From: Ursus arctos
Taxonomy: Eukaryota > Chordata > Mammalia > Carnivora > Ursidae
Direction: 5' to 3'
Length of the DNA stretch: 64,000 nucleotides
NCBI RefSeq assembly: GCF_023065955.2
Contig: NW_026622997.1
Coordinates: forward strand, 6,682,001-6,746,000
Each line of letters starts with the position of its first letter. Position 1 is the stretch's first letter. Position numbers and translations under genes: made by a program. The notes below the pieces were generated by a model. That model was not told where the DNA came from. It did not search any database and worked only from the letters and a program-made list of their open reading frames with translations. Below are positions 12,010 to 23,329 of the stretch, piece by piece.

Positions 12010-13405
12010 CTTGTCTTTGGCTTCCTCCAAAGCAACACATCTGTTAGAGAAAACTACGTAATTGAAATCCATAACACCTAATGTGATTATTAAAAATAAA
12101 TAAATAAAACTCAGGGATCCAGAAGTGAGGAGAAATACCAAGTCTTTGAGAGAAGAGCTGAGTTCTGCTAACAAGCTAATGCCCCAGCGGAAAGTAAGGA
12201 GTTTGACGGGCAATCTCAGTAAGATCAGTAAGAGCCCATGGCTCATCTTTGTGTTTCCATTTTCTTTGGTCACAACAATGGCCTTGTGTCTATCTGTAGA
12301 GACTTGGGAGACATCTGAAGGGGAGAGACTACATAAATGCTAATTACGACAATCACTACCACTTCATAGTGTGGCTGCTAGCTCAAAAGGCATCTTTGTG
12401 TGCATTAGAAAAAGGTGCTTTTTCCTTTTATTCAGTGGAAACAATTTATTTATATGTTGATTGTTACAATGCGAAGCTCTATGGGCAACCTGCTAGAAAA
12501 TTATCCTAATGAGTATGCAGATCAAAGCTGTCTATAAGAATGGCCACCATACTACACATGATGGACTTGAACCCACTATACCTTGAAGCTTCCTTGATCT
12601 TATGTTTAGCCGGGCCAAAGTACACCCTGTCTTTGAACCCTGCATATGGAGAGAAATTCACTGACCAGCTTGATGCCCTGTTCCAGAAATCCAGAGATGG
12701 AAAGAGGCAGAGCCTTGTCAAATATTCTCCCTATTGCCATGAAGTGAGATGAAGGTGATTGGCCCATTTTTATTTTCCCTCTAGAAATATGTGTTGCTTA
12801 CAACTCAAAATATTATTCTCCAGGATACAGAAATATTATCCTATAATTAAAAAAAAAAAAGAGTGACAGGTGGTTGTTTCTAAATGCCGGGTGTTTTTTT
12901 CCTTAACTTTTCTAAATTTTCTAAAATGGATGTTTCTTCTGTCTTTCTAATGAAAAGAACAGTTTGTTTTTAAGAAATAAAAAATGGGACCCAGGAGGTA
13001 CGTGGGGGTTTATGGCCAGTATTCTATTGAGCAATCTAGTGCATGTTCTGTCACCCCTTGCTAAGTGTGGCTAGGCATTTGCATTGCCACAAGCCTGGAA
13101 TCACGTGGGCAGTCAGAGAAGTAAATCTGCTAGGTTCAGAGATTCAGTCCCTCCATCAGTCTGTGCACTGAAAACCATGCATAATCTGGAATTGACAACA
13201 CAACATGATTAAGAAGACACTGACCAGTCACGGGAGGACAGTAAATAAATACCATTTCTCTATTTCCTTTGAGTTTGGAGTCATGGGAGAGCTGTTGCCT
13301 TTCTTTTAAACCAATTATATTAAACTACATAGATTTCCATTTAAATCTAAGGTATTTCTGCTGTTACAAAGCCTTACATCCCACACAGCATTTGAGGAAT
13401 CTTAG
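12010..13405. other. Unique non-coding DNA
   Basis: It contains an (AAAT)-like patch near 12089-12108 and an A run at 12849-12860. I see no exon. A 70-codon frame starting at 12540 has no recognisable domain and is not supported by splice-like or polyadenylation context. Confidence 0.5.
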
Positions 13406-13409
13406 ATTC

Positions 13410-13590
13410 TTGATACTCAAAGAACAGTCTGTGGCTCAGCAGCAACTGGCTTCACCTGAGAGTCGAATATACGGAATTTCAGTTTCTACCCCAGACTTAC
13501 TGGATCAAAACCCACATGTAACCAAATCCCCAAAGCATGCTTTAGCTCTTTTCCATCTGGGCACTCAACTGCTTACCCTGGAGAGCCGGT
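13410..13590 (-). mobile_element. MER5-like hAT-Charlie relic, antisense
   Basis: The order 'actcaaagaacagtctgtggctcagcagcaactggcttcacctgagag', then 'aatttcagtttctaccccag' and 'cttactggatcaaaa' (each read in part), parallels the antisense MER5A/B consensus ('agtgtggtcc...cagcatcagcatcacctgg...aatgcaaattctcaggccccacccc...cctactgaatcagaa'). It is a short, non-coding, ancient DNA transposon relic. No 8-bp target duplication is clear. Confidence 0.7.
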
Positions 13591-13864
13591 TAACACAGGA
13601 ACTCATCAAACATAAGGGTGAAGATTGACACTCTTCGCCATCAACATCTGCAAAGTCATGGGGGACATGGCCCGAAGCTCATCAACCAGGGAAGGAACAA
13701 CATGCAACATTTGTAGGTGGCCATCTGACACAGGGTCACAGATGATAGGTGTCAGTAGTGTGAAAGTCACTAGTGTGAAAACAAATGGTTTAGACACAAA
13801 TTCTAGTCACCTCTTACTCTGGATAATCTGGCATAATAATAAGCAAGCCCATGATGACCACCGT

Positions 13865-14075
13865 CCATGAGCCAGGCACCATACAGGCGCTTTACGTGTG
13901 CCCCGATCCTCGCAGTGCCTTTTACTAGGTTGTGTTGCTCCTATTTGACAGCAGAAGAAACAGAGGTCAGATGTATTATTGTGCTCACATCATACAAGCT
14001 CTAATTAGCCTGTGATTTTATCTACTGTCTGCCCTCTTCAAAGGTGATGGTCTTTTTCACTACTCTACATTGCTT
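13865..14075 (-). repeat. MIR SINE, antisense
   Basis: Antisense landmarks in order are 'catgagccaggcaccatac', 'gcgctttacgtg', 'cagcagaagaaacagaggtcag', 'gctcacatcatacaagctc' and 'ctgtctgccctcttc'. Most of the MIR consensus is represented. Confidence 0.8.
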
Positions 14076-14244
14076 CCTTAACGTTCATGGGAAATGTGTG
14101 AAACTTAAAAAAAATTTTTTTTTGATGTGGCACTTCTCATAAGAAAAAGAAGTCTTTGGATTTTTATATTTTGAAGTAGTTCAAAACAACGTAGTTCAAA
14201 TGTACTGCTGAAGGCTGAGTCATCTCGTTTTGAGAAATTTAAAA

Positions 14245-14372
14245 ATATATATAGACACACATACACATACATACATGTACAAACACACATCTATGAACAC
14301 ATGCGTGTGTGAACACAAACATGCACGCACACACATGCACACTACCTATAAATATACACATATACACACACA
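14245..14372. repeat. Degenerate (CA)n/(ACAT)n microsatellite
   Basis: About 128 bp is dominated by ACAC, ACAT and ATAC units with frequent interruptions, including a 'gcgtgtgtg' patch. The spurious frames here encode histidine/threonine- and cysteine/tyrosine-rich peptides that simply follow the repeat. Confidence 0.85.
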
Positions 14373-14379
14373 TATGTCC

Positions 14380-15705
14380 ACTCCATCTGGGAGCCCTGGC
14401 TCTCACAGTGGGTGTTACACCATCAGTCTAAGAGTTTGCTAAAATCATAGCAATATTAATATTTCTAGGAAAAAGGGGAATGTTGAGCAAGTCTCTGCTC
14501 CTGAAATGTAATCATACGCAGTCAGCAGCCATGTGTAGAGGATAGAACTGGAGTTTAGTTAGATGTTTTTTTGACAAAATTCACATTTGTAGAACACATT
14601 TTCTTTGGTGGGTGAAGAAGGGACAGCAAGAAGGTATAAAATGCCTTCCTCATTTTAAAACACAAACTGTTCTCTTCAGACTACTCACTGTGAATAATGA
14701 ACCAGGGAATTAAAAGCTTTAAACCTGTTAAAGAAGTAATATTAAGTTTGGTATAAATATAGCTGAAATAATCCAGGCAGTTTTATGACCTTACACCCCA
14801 AATAAAGGTGAAATGCTGAATTCTTTCCCTAGAAATAGCGGTAAACACAGCTAACAGATGGAAGAGCTGAATGGAAATTTCAATAAAGAAGGCCACAAAG
14901 AAGCATTTGTAAGCTCAGGGGTGCACGCTTTAAAAAAAGAAGCTGAAAAATGGAACTTTGTTTTATTTTGATAGAGTGCCAAAACAGTACTGCATTCCTT
15001 AAAGAGCTGAATAAAGGATCGAGTTAGACTGGCCTTCTCAACACCTCTCGAAAAGCCCCCTTGGGTCTCATTTTGCTGGGATGACTATTTATATGACAGG
15101 TAAGGGAATAATTTTGCTGGATTCAGTTACACTTGGGCCCCTGTGACCCCTAGGTCAAAAGAGCAAAGGCAAAAGTGACAATGTAGATAATTGCCTGTTT
15201 AGGATAATGGAATACTGATTGAAGTCAATGATTGTAACACCTGAAAGATAAATGAGCTGATGTGAAAGGTTCAGTGGAGATAGCAGACAAGTGGAACAGC
15301 AGGCCCTGCACCAGGAGTGGCCGCGGAGCTGTGGAATTCAAGGGGAGGGGCAAGTTTCCTGACCTGGAACTCACTGCAGCCTGGAGTGTTCCAACATCTA
15401 AAATGGGTTAGTTTGTAAAACATGCCATAAAACAGAAATTTAGCCCAATGCCCCAAACGGCAGGATTAGAGCAACATTAGTTAACGTGGCCCTCCATTAA
15501 TTTTCACTATAACCTGCGAAGGCCTCGATTTGCCCCAAATCCATTAGTTTTGTCTGTCACTGGAGAGAACTTTCCCTTCCTGCCAGCCAGGAAAAAGCCT
15601 GCTGACGTTTGCAGTTCAGACCTCAAAGCGGTCGACAGCAGCGGCCTGACCAGTGTGGGCCAGGGCTGTACCAGCTCCACCGTCAGAATTTGGCCCCTTG
15701 GATTT
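14380..15705. other. Unique DNA including likely regulatory blocks
   Basis: No exon or transposon is recognised. Two sub-blocks (15060-15260 and 15420-15560) have balanced composition, intact TAAT, CCATTAA and AGGTCA cores and no simple repeats. That is typical of conserved non-coding elements, but conservation cannot be tested here. Confidence 0.5.
15060..15260. promoter_or_regulatory. Candidate conserved regulatory element with nuclear-receptor-like sites
   Basis: An everted repeat of nuclear-receptor half-sites, TGACCC (15144-15149) and AGGTCA (15152-15157) with 2-bp spacing, is followed 4 bp later by AGCAAAGG. Further right are TGATTGAAG and ATGATTG homeodomain-like cores. The sequence is unique within the window. 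The call is an inference from motif density only. Confidence 0.3.
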
Positions 15706-15774
15706 TCTTTCTTTCTTTCGTTCTTCCTTTCTTCTTCTTCTTCTTCTTCTTCTTCTTCTTCTTCTTTTTTTTTT
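15706..15774. repeat. (CTT)n pyrimidine tract
   Basis: A pyrimidine-rich run begins with TTTC and TTCC units, then has about 35 bp of pure CTT (15731-15765) and a T run (15766-15774). Uninterrupted polypurine/polypyrimidine tracts of this kind are prone to length change and can form triplex DNA. Open frames up to 173 codons pass through it and are artefacts of the repeat. Confidence 0.95.
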
Positions 15775-15779
15775 CCTTT

Positions 15780-16230
15780 AAGGCAGAAGTATGCCTGAAA
15801 ATGTTTTTCCAACCCCAACACCCCTGCCACCCTCCTGGTTCCTATTGCTGTGCCTGTTCCTTCCAAGGACTTGTCCTGTCCCCTTGCAGGAGCTGGCATG
15901 CCCTCCCGGGCTGCTCCCTGGATCAGACCTGGCTAGGGTCTCAGGCAAAAAAAAACAAAACCAAAAAACCCCCTCCACTCTGTTTACAAGTCTGGCCAGA
16001 GGTGGGTTGCCACAATCCACAGGCCGCCTCTGGGCGCGGGGGTGGCCCTTCTCTGGCAGGTCTCTCTTGCGGTCAAGGCCGGGAGCTTTTCTGTCCCAGA
16101 CCCAAGATATCACTTGCTGGGAAACTTTAAAGATGGGCCTCTCTCATTCCCCTCAGTGCTCCCCTCTGACCTCTAGGCCCCGATCTCTCCCTTCTAACAT
16201 AGCCCTGATGACAGTCTCTTGACCAACGTT
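15780..16230. other. GC-richer unique DNA
   Basis: This is moderately GC-rich with an A-rich patch (15950-15966). Overlapping open frames exist on both strands, but none has a domain. I see no CpG island. Confidence 0.45.
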
Positions 16231-16234
16231 TTTG

Positions 16235-16345
16235 GAGATGGATGTATTCCCTTTGCTTCCAGATGAATTCACTGAGGCCCAAAGTCATATATTTGGTGAG
16301 TTAACAGCCTGGAATCCTACCCAGGCTTTCTTCCTCCAAATCCTC
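16235..16345 (-). repeat. MIR SINE, antisense
   Basis: The antisense order 'cagatgaattcactgaggccc', 'aaagtcatatatttggtgag', 'cctggaatcctacccaggc' matches the MIR core. Confidence 0.75.
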
Positions 16346-16349
16346 TTCA

Positions 16350-17080
16350 AAAGCGACCAAAGAACCATGAGTGACTTGAGAAGCTTCTAGAGATTATGAC
16401 TGTGGAAGGAAACTTTTGACCCAGCCTCTGATTTTCCAGTGAGAGACCGCGTATCTGACCCCTGTGGAGACATCCGTCTTCTTCTTGATGAGTACATGTC
16501 TGTGTAAATAGGAATGTCCTTTGACAGGAAATGTCCTGAAAATGCTCTTTTGTTGCTCTCCCCCACTGCCCTGAAGAACAGTGTATAAGCAGCTGGAAAG
16601 CAGAATTCAATATTGCGTGCTAATCAGTCCCTCTAATCGATAGAGGTCAAAGAAAAATGCCACTGATCAATCCAATTTCTTCTTTCATTTACTGAGGGTC
16701 ATGATGAACTAAACAAAGCGTCTGTCTTTAATTGCTCAGGACTCTAAGAGGGAGCCAGCCCTATAGCTGCAGGGTCAGGTACGTGTTAGTGAACGACAGG
16801 CACAAGCAGGCAAGTGTGGAACCAGCCTGACAGAATCACGTCTTCCTCAGTCCCGCCTCCACTGCTGAGTCCAGTTCCGAGTTTAGTCTTTTGAGGACAC
16901 CTCCTACCACAGAGCTCCCTCGGGCCACACACAAATAACCATGCTTTCCGAAGAGCTGGTGAGGGACTCATATTTAATACAGGCTGTCCACCTGCAGCCT
17001 ATTGTTCACAGATATGAAAAAAATACATTTTGGTAACTGCATTTGAGGATATAGGACTAAAAGTTTTATTTCTAAATAAC
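16350..17080. other. Unique DNA
   Basis: No exon is recognised. The 16600-16740 part has several homeodomain-like cores (CTAATC, GATCAATCC, TTTAATTG) and an AGGTCAAAG half-site, so it is a weak regulatory candidate. Confidence 0.45.
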
Positions 17081-17084
17081 TATT

Positions 17085-17215
17085 TCTCATCTTTTGGGCA
17101 AATCATTTACTTCTCTCTAAGTCCTGGTTCCTAACCTGCACAACGATGGAGACATGTAGCGGCACAGAGGTTCTTATGAGGACTAAATTATAGTACTTAG
17201 CATGGTGGGAGACTG
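17085..17215 (+). repeat. MIR SINE fragment
   Basis: The sense order 'cttttgggcaaatcatttactt', 'ctctctaagtcctggttcc', 'gcacaacgatggaga', 'gaggttcttatgaggactaaatta', 'agtacttagca' follows the MIR consensus (each phrase recognisable with substitutions). Confidence 0.75.
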
Positions 17216-17219
17216 GAAT

Positions 17220-19610
17220 ATATGACTATTCTTTGAATAGATTGTATAGTGGCAAAGGTGGCCCTGAGGCTTCCTGAGGTTGTCCCCATTGTCCTGTGAG
17301 AGGGGAGGGACAGAAAGGTCGGCACACCTGTGTATTAAAGCTCCCTGAGTAGCCCCCCTCCATGGCATGAGGGGCCTGTAGCCATCAGACATAAACCGCC
17401 TCCTTTTCCTCCCTGTTCCCCAGCCTCTGGGGTTAGATGTCCCAGTTTGGGGGGCCTCCCCACCCAGCTGCCTGGCAAGAGCCAGTGATGCGGGGCTGGA
17501 GTCAGGAGCTTCTCTGCTCTGCCCGTGTGCTCTTCCGTGAGGATCAACACTATACAGCTGTCACTTCCCAAGCCACACGTCTCACTCCTGTCATAGTAGC
17601 AGCTCAAGTGCCTTTTGGGATGTGAGTTAGAGAAAGACCTTGCTGTCCTGTTTTGCATTATTATACTTGAAGGTGATTTTTCTTTTTAACCAGAGAGACT
17701 GAGTTGCAACCAGAGATGCACAGGTGAAAAGTCCATGGAGAGATGTGACCTGCTGTAGGCCTTATGATGTAGCATCATCTTGCCACACCATTTTTTTCAT
17801 GTATCCATTTAAAACCATCATATCAAAGAATCCAACTTGAAATTTTAAAAACTAGAGCCAGATTTTTCTTTTTCTGTCATATCCCGTGATGCACACAATT
17901 TGAGTTTGAAGAATTACCTGCGGGAAGTAAATTTCTCTCTGCAAATCTTGCCACTGTTGAAGTCAGACAAAAACCCATCTGTGCTTTATGATCACCAAGG
18001 TCACAGGCACGGACTTACATGAGAAATCCCTGACCCGTGAAGATGCAGGAATCATCGGAGGCCCCCGACAAAAAGCCGATTAGAGAGAAAGCTCTTTGCT
18101 AGCTAAGCAACAGTGAGAAAATGGCCTTCGTTTAAGGGATCCGAGGCAGCCACAAAGGAAGCCCCTGCCTTTCTGGTCCTCCAGGTGTCCCTGCTGCTGA
18201 CTCGGGTCCCCAGTGAGGGACAGAAGCTGTGAGGGAGCTCTATTTTGGCTGCTGTCTTAGTGCTTGTTCTCTCTGGTGTGGCTTTCTCCTACTGTGTGTC
18301 CCTGAGCTGTGGCATGGGCTCCCAGCCCTTTGCTGCTCAGGCTGACTCTGGAGCCCTCTGACTGCTTCCTTGATGGCCTCACCCCAAATCAACCTCAGGT
18401 GGGCTTCAGCTCCCAAGTGTGGAGGTCAGGCTCTTGGGCCTGGTTCCCTCCGCTGTCCTCTGCCGCCTTTATTCCCAGGCTGGGCCACCTCGCGTGAGGG
18501 ACAGTGGCAGCTCTACCACACGGACTTGAACCTTACTGCATTGTCAGTTTGGAGAATAAGGTCCCACTGTGAATATCCTCTGGAATGAACCCTGCTGGTC
18601 ATAACTTGCTTTCCTTTCAACTTCGTACTGAAAGATGAGTCACCAGGTTCCAATATTCTTAATGGTTGTGGAGACTTTTATACTTTTATAGTATTGTAGG
18701 AATAATAATTTAGAAGTAGCACAATCCTCTCAAACCAACTCCCCCCGCCTTTTTTTTTTTTTTTTGGCAAAAGTTGATTTTCAGAGAATCCCAGCTGTCC
18801 TGAAATACTGATGAGCAGGGGTAGAATGGGCTAACTTCAAACACAAACCCCTGTCCCACCCTCACAGCCAAGTTCAACAGACTGCACAGCAACGGGCTGT
18901 TGTGCTTGGATCAAAAGGATCTGAGAGTCTGGAGGCAGGCTTGAAATACAACTGATTTTATTACGAGTAAAATTAATTCAATGGAATTCTATTGAAACTG
19001 CATGGGGGGAAAGAGAATTTGGCCTGGCTTAGTCCAGACTCACAGAATTTGGTCCAATTCTTTCATTTATTTCCTAACTCCAGCTTAGCCCCAAAGAAAT
19101 TCCTAGCAAAAGACCTAGTTACATGTACTTAAAAAGCAAGAGGGAAAAACAAAACATCTAAACCAACCCACCCAAATCTAGGTGTGTTCTCAGAGTCACT
19201 GTTTCTAGATACACATAACCAAACACAATAATCTTCAATTCAAGCTTTGTGAGCATTCATTTTTCTTAGTTACCTTGAGTAAGGACAATTAGATAACTTT
19301 AAAAAATTTCACCAGAGGCCACAAAATGCTCTAAAACCTTAATCTTCTAATAATATCTTTTCAGTCCAAGCCTTAAGACCACTTTCTTAGGACCAATAAA
19401 AACTTGAATTTAGAAAAAACAAATAAACAAGAAAACCCCTGAATTTAGAGCAACTGGGACCATCATCAAATGCACAGAAGGATCAATGCTCTATTCTAAG
19501 GACTTTGGATAAAAATGCCTCATCTCATTCTTAAAGCTTACTGATTTTAACTCAATCTTGGCAAAAAGAAATATTAGGAATTGCTAGGAAGGCATGAGTA
19601 AGGTTTAAAT
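17220..19610. other. Unique DNA, moderately GC-rich in the middle
   Basis: No gene or transposon is recognised over 2.4 kb. There is a T run of about 17 at 18751-18767. The 17780-18070 part is unique, AT-balanced and repeat-free, so it is a possible conserved non-coding block. Frames of up to 107 codons (minus strand, 17335-17658) show no domain. Confidence 0.5.
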
Positions 19611-19614
19611 GGTA

Positions 19615-19800
19615 ATATTCCTAAATGCCAACAATGTACCAGGCACCATGCACAGCCATGTTTTAACTTGGCTCATTCTCAGAACAACGCTGAGAAGAAG
19701 GCACGACCACTTCCCTGTCGAAAACCAAGGATCAGAGAGGTTCAGAAAGCGGCTTGACTGGGGAAAAACTGGGAACTTGATCACTCAACTCAAAGCACGT
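19615..19800 (-). repeat. MIR SINE, antisense
   Basis: The antisense order 'aatgtaccaggcaccatgc', 'ggctcattctcagaacaacgc', 'aaccaaggatcagagaggtt', 'cagaaagcggcttgactgg' matches most of the MIR consensus. Confidence 0.85.
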
Positions 19801-19899
19801 TATTAGCTCAGACACTCCTGACATCCCTTCTGTTGGCAAGTCCTGCTGAGGTTGGATGGGGTGCTGGTGCAGGAGGCGTAGGGTCTTACTGGACTCTGA

Positions 19900-20015
19900 T
19901 ATTTTAACTGTGTGCTTGTGTGCTCCCCACAAAATGATACACGCCTCAAGGGTGCTTCTCTCACCACTGTGTCCCTGGGACCTGACTTAATAAATGTCAG
20001 ACAAATCTTGAATAT
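19900..20015 (+). repeat. L2 LINE 3' end
   Basis: In sense order it shows 'gctccccac', 'cgcctcaagggtgcttctctc', 'cactgtgtccctgggacct' and 'ttaataaatgtcagacaaat', matching the L2 3' end (ctccttgagggcaggg... tatccccagcacc... caataaatg). Confidence 0.65.
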
Positions 20016-20019
20016 TGCT

Positions 20020-21772
20020 CAGAATCCACACATGCAAAGAATCCAAAGGAGGGGCATAGTTCTCTTAGTCTTTGGGATATAAAATCTGAATAAAGTTGTG
20101 AACTGAAATAATGAAATGCTTATCGCATAAAGTTAACCTTTCTTTTCTCCCTAAGAAGAATTGTGATGTTTTATACAGGTAATGATAATGCTGTTGGAAT
20201 AAATACAGCTTTGCTATCTTAAGAAGTGGCAACTGAATTACTACTGCATATACATAAAAGGGAGAAATGTAAAAACATTAGTACCAGCTCTCTGATAATG
20301 CAGCTCATTCATTCATATTAATGAACTTCAAATATGCATATGACAAGGACAGGAGGCATTCTGGCACTTAGTGACAGAAAAGATGTTAACATGTTACGGT
20401 TAGTATGGGTGACATATAAAGTCCTTCCCCTTCAGCCTGGGTCTATGGCCAGCCCAGAATGTGTGATAATTGCATAGGTGGTCAGGCTAGATGGGTGGGT
20501 CTTAAAAAAATAAAAACATAAAAACTTTTTAACTTTAGTTGACACCAGTAAAATATTAGGAAGTTCAATCTGCTGTAACAAAAGTTACATTTTGCATGTT
20601 ACAGGTAGGCTGTTTTTGATTGCCAATTAAAAAAAAAATTCTAAGTGTAATAGTATATGACAAAGACCAGAAAAGTTCATTTGTAAGTTTTCACAAACCT
20701 TCCCCTATTTCTGCCTGAGGGTATTCAGTGTTTGTCTGATCCTAGGCATATCTGGTGCTGCTGGAAGGAATACTGGCTAAAGAGGAAAATAAAGAGGGCA
20801 GAGACAGAAGGAAAGAGGAGAGTCAGATTATGTGGAATTTTAGAGCAGAGTTTGGGGCAGAGATAGGGTAGAAACAGGGCACATTTGGGTAGATGGGTGA
20901 AGAGGAACTTCCGACTCACTGCTTTGCAGGAAAGAATAAGACCACTTTTCAGTGCTTCTACAAAGTTGGATTTTCGCTTCCTTTTGATGTGACTGACCAT
21001 ACAGCAGCCTAGTTTTCTTTGCACTGGATTTATCAGAGATGTGCCTTTGCAGATCTGCATAATCAGTCACTGCAACACACCAACACAAATTAAAATTGTG
21101 CAACTATATTTCAAACACTATAATTCAGAAAGCATGCAGAGAAAAAAAGAAAGTTTCCCAGAGCAGTTTTGATAGAGAAGTAATCTATGTTATAGCATAA
21201 ATTTTTCTCTAAAAAAAGCATACAGGATGACTGAGTCTGATAAGACAAGGATTAAAATAAAAATGTGCTAGATAAAGCTGCTGTAATACCTCGAAGTCCT
21301 AAGAAGTTGACCCATTGTTTTCTAGCAGGGACTTGTATTAGCTAAACGGGATTAGGAGTATAATTCGTGAAGTTCTTTGGCCATAACAAAGCCAGATGGC
21401 TTATAATTGAAAAACAGGATTAAAAACATGTTTTTATGTGTACTCTTAATAAATCTTTGGAATGAAGTATAAAAAAATAAAAACAGAGCTATATAGATGG
21501 TGGGGTAAGAAAAATTGTAGCAATTAGCGTGAAAAAAATAGTTTTATCAGAAGAAAGTCATAATGTTATATACAATTATAATAGGTTGTATTATTAGGCC
21601 TCATTTCCCTAAAGATAGTAATTTAACCATGACTATGGGACCTGAATGCCATGATGGTATTTTGTAGAACTCTTATTTCTAAGTGACAGGACAGAAAACT
21701 AGATTCTCAAAGTCTTAAGAAGTTAAAAAAAAAGCTTAGTTTTAAGAATGTGGATAACATTCTCACTCTGGA
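20020..21772. other. Unique AT-rich DNA with a regulatory-looking block
   Basis: No exon is visible. The part 20100-20410 is repeat-free with POU- and homeodomain-like cores, including the palindrome ATATGCATAT (20332-20341). The rest is ordinary AT-rich sequence. A minus-strand frame of 111 codons (20725-21060) has no domain. Confidence 0.5.
20100..20410. promoter_or_regulatory. Candidate conserved regulatory element
   Basis: A perfect ATATGCATAT palindrome of POU type sits beside an ATATTAATGAA core and two TGATAATG cores. No simple repeat or transposon interrupts it. Conservation is assumed rather than shown. Confidence 0.25.
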
Positions 21773-21776
21773 GAAA

Positions 21777-21778
21777 TT

Positions 21779-21858
<80 letters not shown>
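21777..21858. repeat. (TTTC)n microsatellite, tail of a Can-SINE
   Basis: About 82 bp of nearly perfect TTTC repeat directly abuts the 3' end of the minus-strand SINE at 21859-22031. On the SINE strand it is a (GAAA)n tail, so it most likely grew from the element's A-rich tail. Confidence 0.95.
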
Positions 21859-22031
21859 AAGATTTATTTATTTACTTGAGAAAGAGAGGGAGAAGCACAC
21901 AGAGGGAGAATGAGAGGGATAAGCTGACTCCCGCTGAGCAGAGAGCTGGATGCAGGGCTCGACCTCAGGACGTTAAGATCATGACCTGAGCTGAAGGCAG
22001 ATGCTTAACCAACTGAGCCACCCAGGCGCCC
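21859..22031 (-). mobile_element. Can-SINE (tRNA-Lys-derived SINEC)
   Basis: On the minus strand it begins with the carnivoran tRNA-like head (GGCGCCTGGGTGGCTCAG, here near 22014-22031) with a polymerase III A box. A B-box-like GGTCGAGCC type segment follows, then the CT-rich body and an AAATAAATC end, with a (GAAA)n tail. Short matching AGAAAT segments flank the element plus tail. Such elements are spread by L1 machinery and are restricted to Carnivora. Confidence 0.95.
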
Positions 22032-22034
22032 TAG

Positions 22035-22887
22035 AAATCCATTTCTAAGAAAACCACATAGTATAGGGGATAGGACCTGCAATTGGTTTGGGAGACCAGG
22101 CAACACTACACTTTTGAATGGCACCACTGTGTTTGCTCAGGTAATGTGTGCTGCTGTAACAAACCCCGAAAATCTCAATGTCTTAATATAGTCTTGTCTA
22201 CCAGAAATGCAGTCACCCACAAAGGTACCTTAAAATTTTCTAGTGCCTACAATAAAAAAAAAGGATAGGTAAAATGAATTTAATATGTCACTTAATCTAA
22301 TATATCCAAAATATTGTCATTTCAACTTGTAATTCATATAAAAATTGAGATATTTTACTTTTTTTTGTATTTTGGAAATCTAATATCTAGTTTACATATG
22401 CAACAATCTTAGTTCAGACTAGCCTTGTTTCAAGGGCTTAACAGGAGCATGTCGCTAGAAGCTAGAACACTGGATGGCAAAGTTTTAGCACAAGAGAATC
22501 CCCTCTTCACCCCTGCTGCCTTTGATTCATTTGGGTATTTAATGATAGTCTTCTGTATATTGACTCAGGGACCAGTGTCCTTCCATCTTGTGGATCTCTC
22601 CATCCCCTAGGGGCTCAGAGAGCTTGACTTCTAGTTGGTATCAGGAAAAGAGAGGAAGAAGGTGCAGGAGTGACATGTCATTCTGCTCTGAAATAGCCAC
22701 TAGACCTACCTGGGTGCAAGGGGCATTAGTAGATGCCATTTTGGGCTGAGTGACTGCTTTCCAGCAATAACTCAAGGGAGGGAACATAGATCTGCAGAAA
22801 ACTGGCAGAGTCTAACCCTCCATTTTGTTTTTTTTTCCTCTCTAGCCGAGCAAACTGCATGCTCATTTTGAAGTTTCTTTATGTTCC
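22035..22887. other. Unique DNA with one LTR-like scrap
   Basis: A short antisense segment near 22145-22195 (gctgctgtaacaaacccc...) resembles the end of a mammalian LTR repeat also seen at 23330-23790. The remainder is unique. There is an 'A' run near 22250-22262 and a T run near 22829-22838. Confidence 0.45.
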
Positions 22888-23089
22888 TTTTTTTTTTTTT
22901 TTAAAGATTTTATTTATCTATTTGACAGAGAGAGACAGCGAAAGAGGGAACACAAGCAGAGGGAGTGGGAGAGGGAGAAGCAGGCTTCCTGCTGAGCAGG
23001 GAGCCCGATGCAGGGCTCGATCCCACAACTCTGGGATAATGACCTGAGCCAAAGGCAGATGCTTAACGACTGAGCCACCCAGGTGCCCC
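22888..23089 (-). mobile_element. Can-SINE with target-site duplication
   Basis: This is a full-length minus-strand element with a 15-base poly(T) (its A tail), the AAAGATTTTATTTATC end, GACAGCGAAAGAGGGAAC-type body, and the CTGAGCCACCCAGGTGCCCC head. It is flanked by related 19-bp (22869-22887) and 15-bp (23090-23104) copies of TGAAGTTT...ATGTTCC, differing by a 4-bp indel. The body variant (GGAACACAAGCAG...) is the form I associate with arctoid carnivorans. Confidence 0.97.
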
Positions 23090-23104
23090 TGAAGTTTATG
23101 TTCC

Positions 23105-23325
23105 TAACACGGAGACTGCCTGGCTTTATAAGAAAGGAGGAGATAAGCACACTCTGGCTCAGCGTTCACGCGGCGCAGGGTCAGCAGTCTGGGTGTGGGT
23201 GGTTACAGAGGCGAGCATTTCCACTATGGGTGAGGAGCCACGGGGCCACAATGTGATGGCCGTGGAGGTGTGCCAAGGTATGAATCTGAATTATACTCTC
23301 TGAGGCTAGCTGTCTGAACTAGTCC
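23105..23325. other. Unique, slightly CpG-containing DNA
   Basis: A few CpGs near 23168-23178 lie in otherwise ordinary sequence. I see no gene. Confidence 0.4.
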
Positions 23326-23329
23326 TCGA

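Noticed and set aside
11851..12273. 140-codon minus-strand frame
   Set aside because: No domain, start context or exon signals are visible. It overlaps a repeat-like segment and a shorter frame in another phase.
14230..14442. Histidine/threonine-rich 70-codon frame
   Set aside because: It is a translation of the degenerate CA repeat.
15609..16130. 173-codon open frame, the longest in the window
   Set aside because: It is open because it runs through a (CTT)n tract giving a phenylalanine run. The remainder has no domain and overlaps open frames on both strands.
22829..22853. Polypyrimidine tract plus CTAG resembling a splice acceptor
   Set aside because: The following sequence has no sustained coding frame and there is no partner donor. 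Such strings are common by chance.
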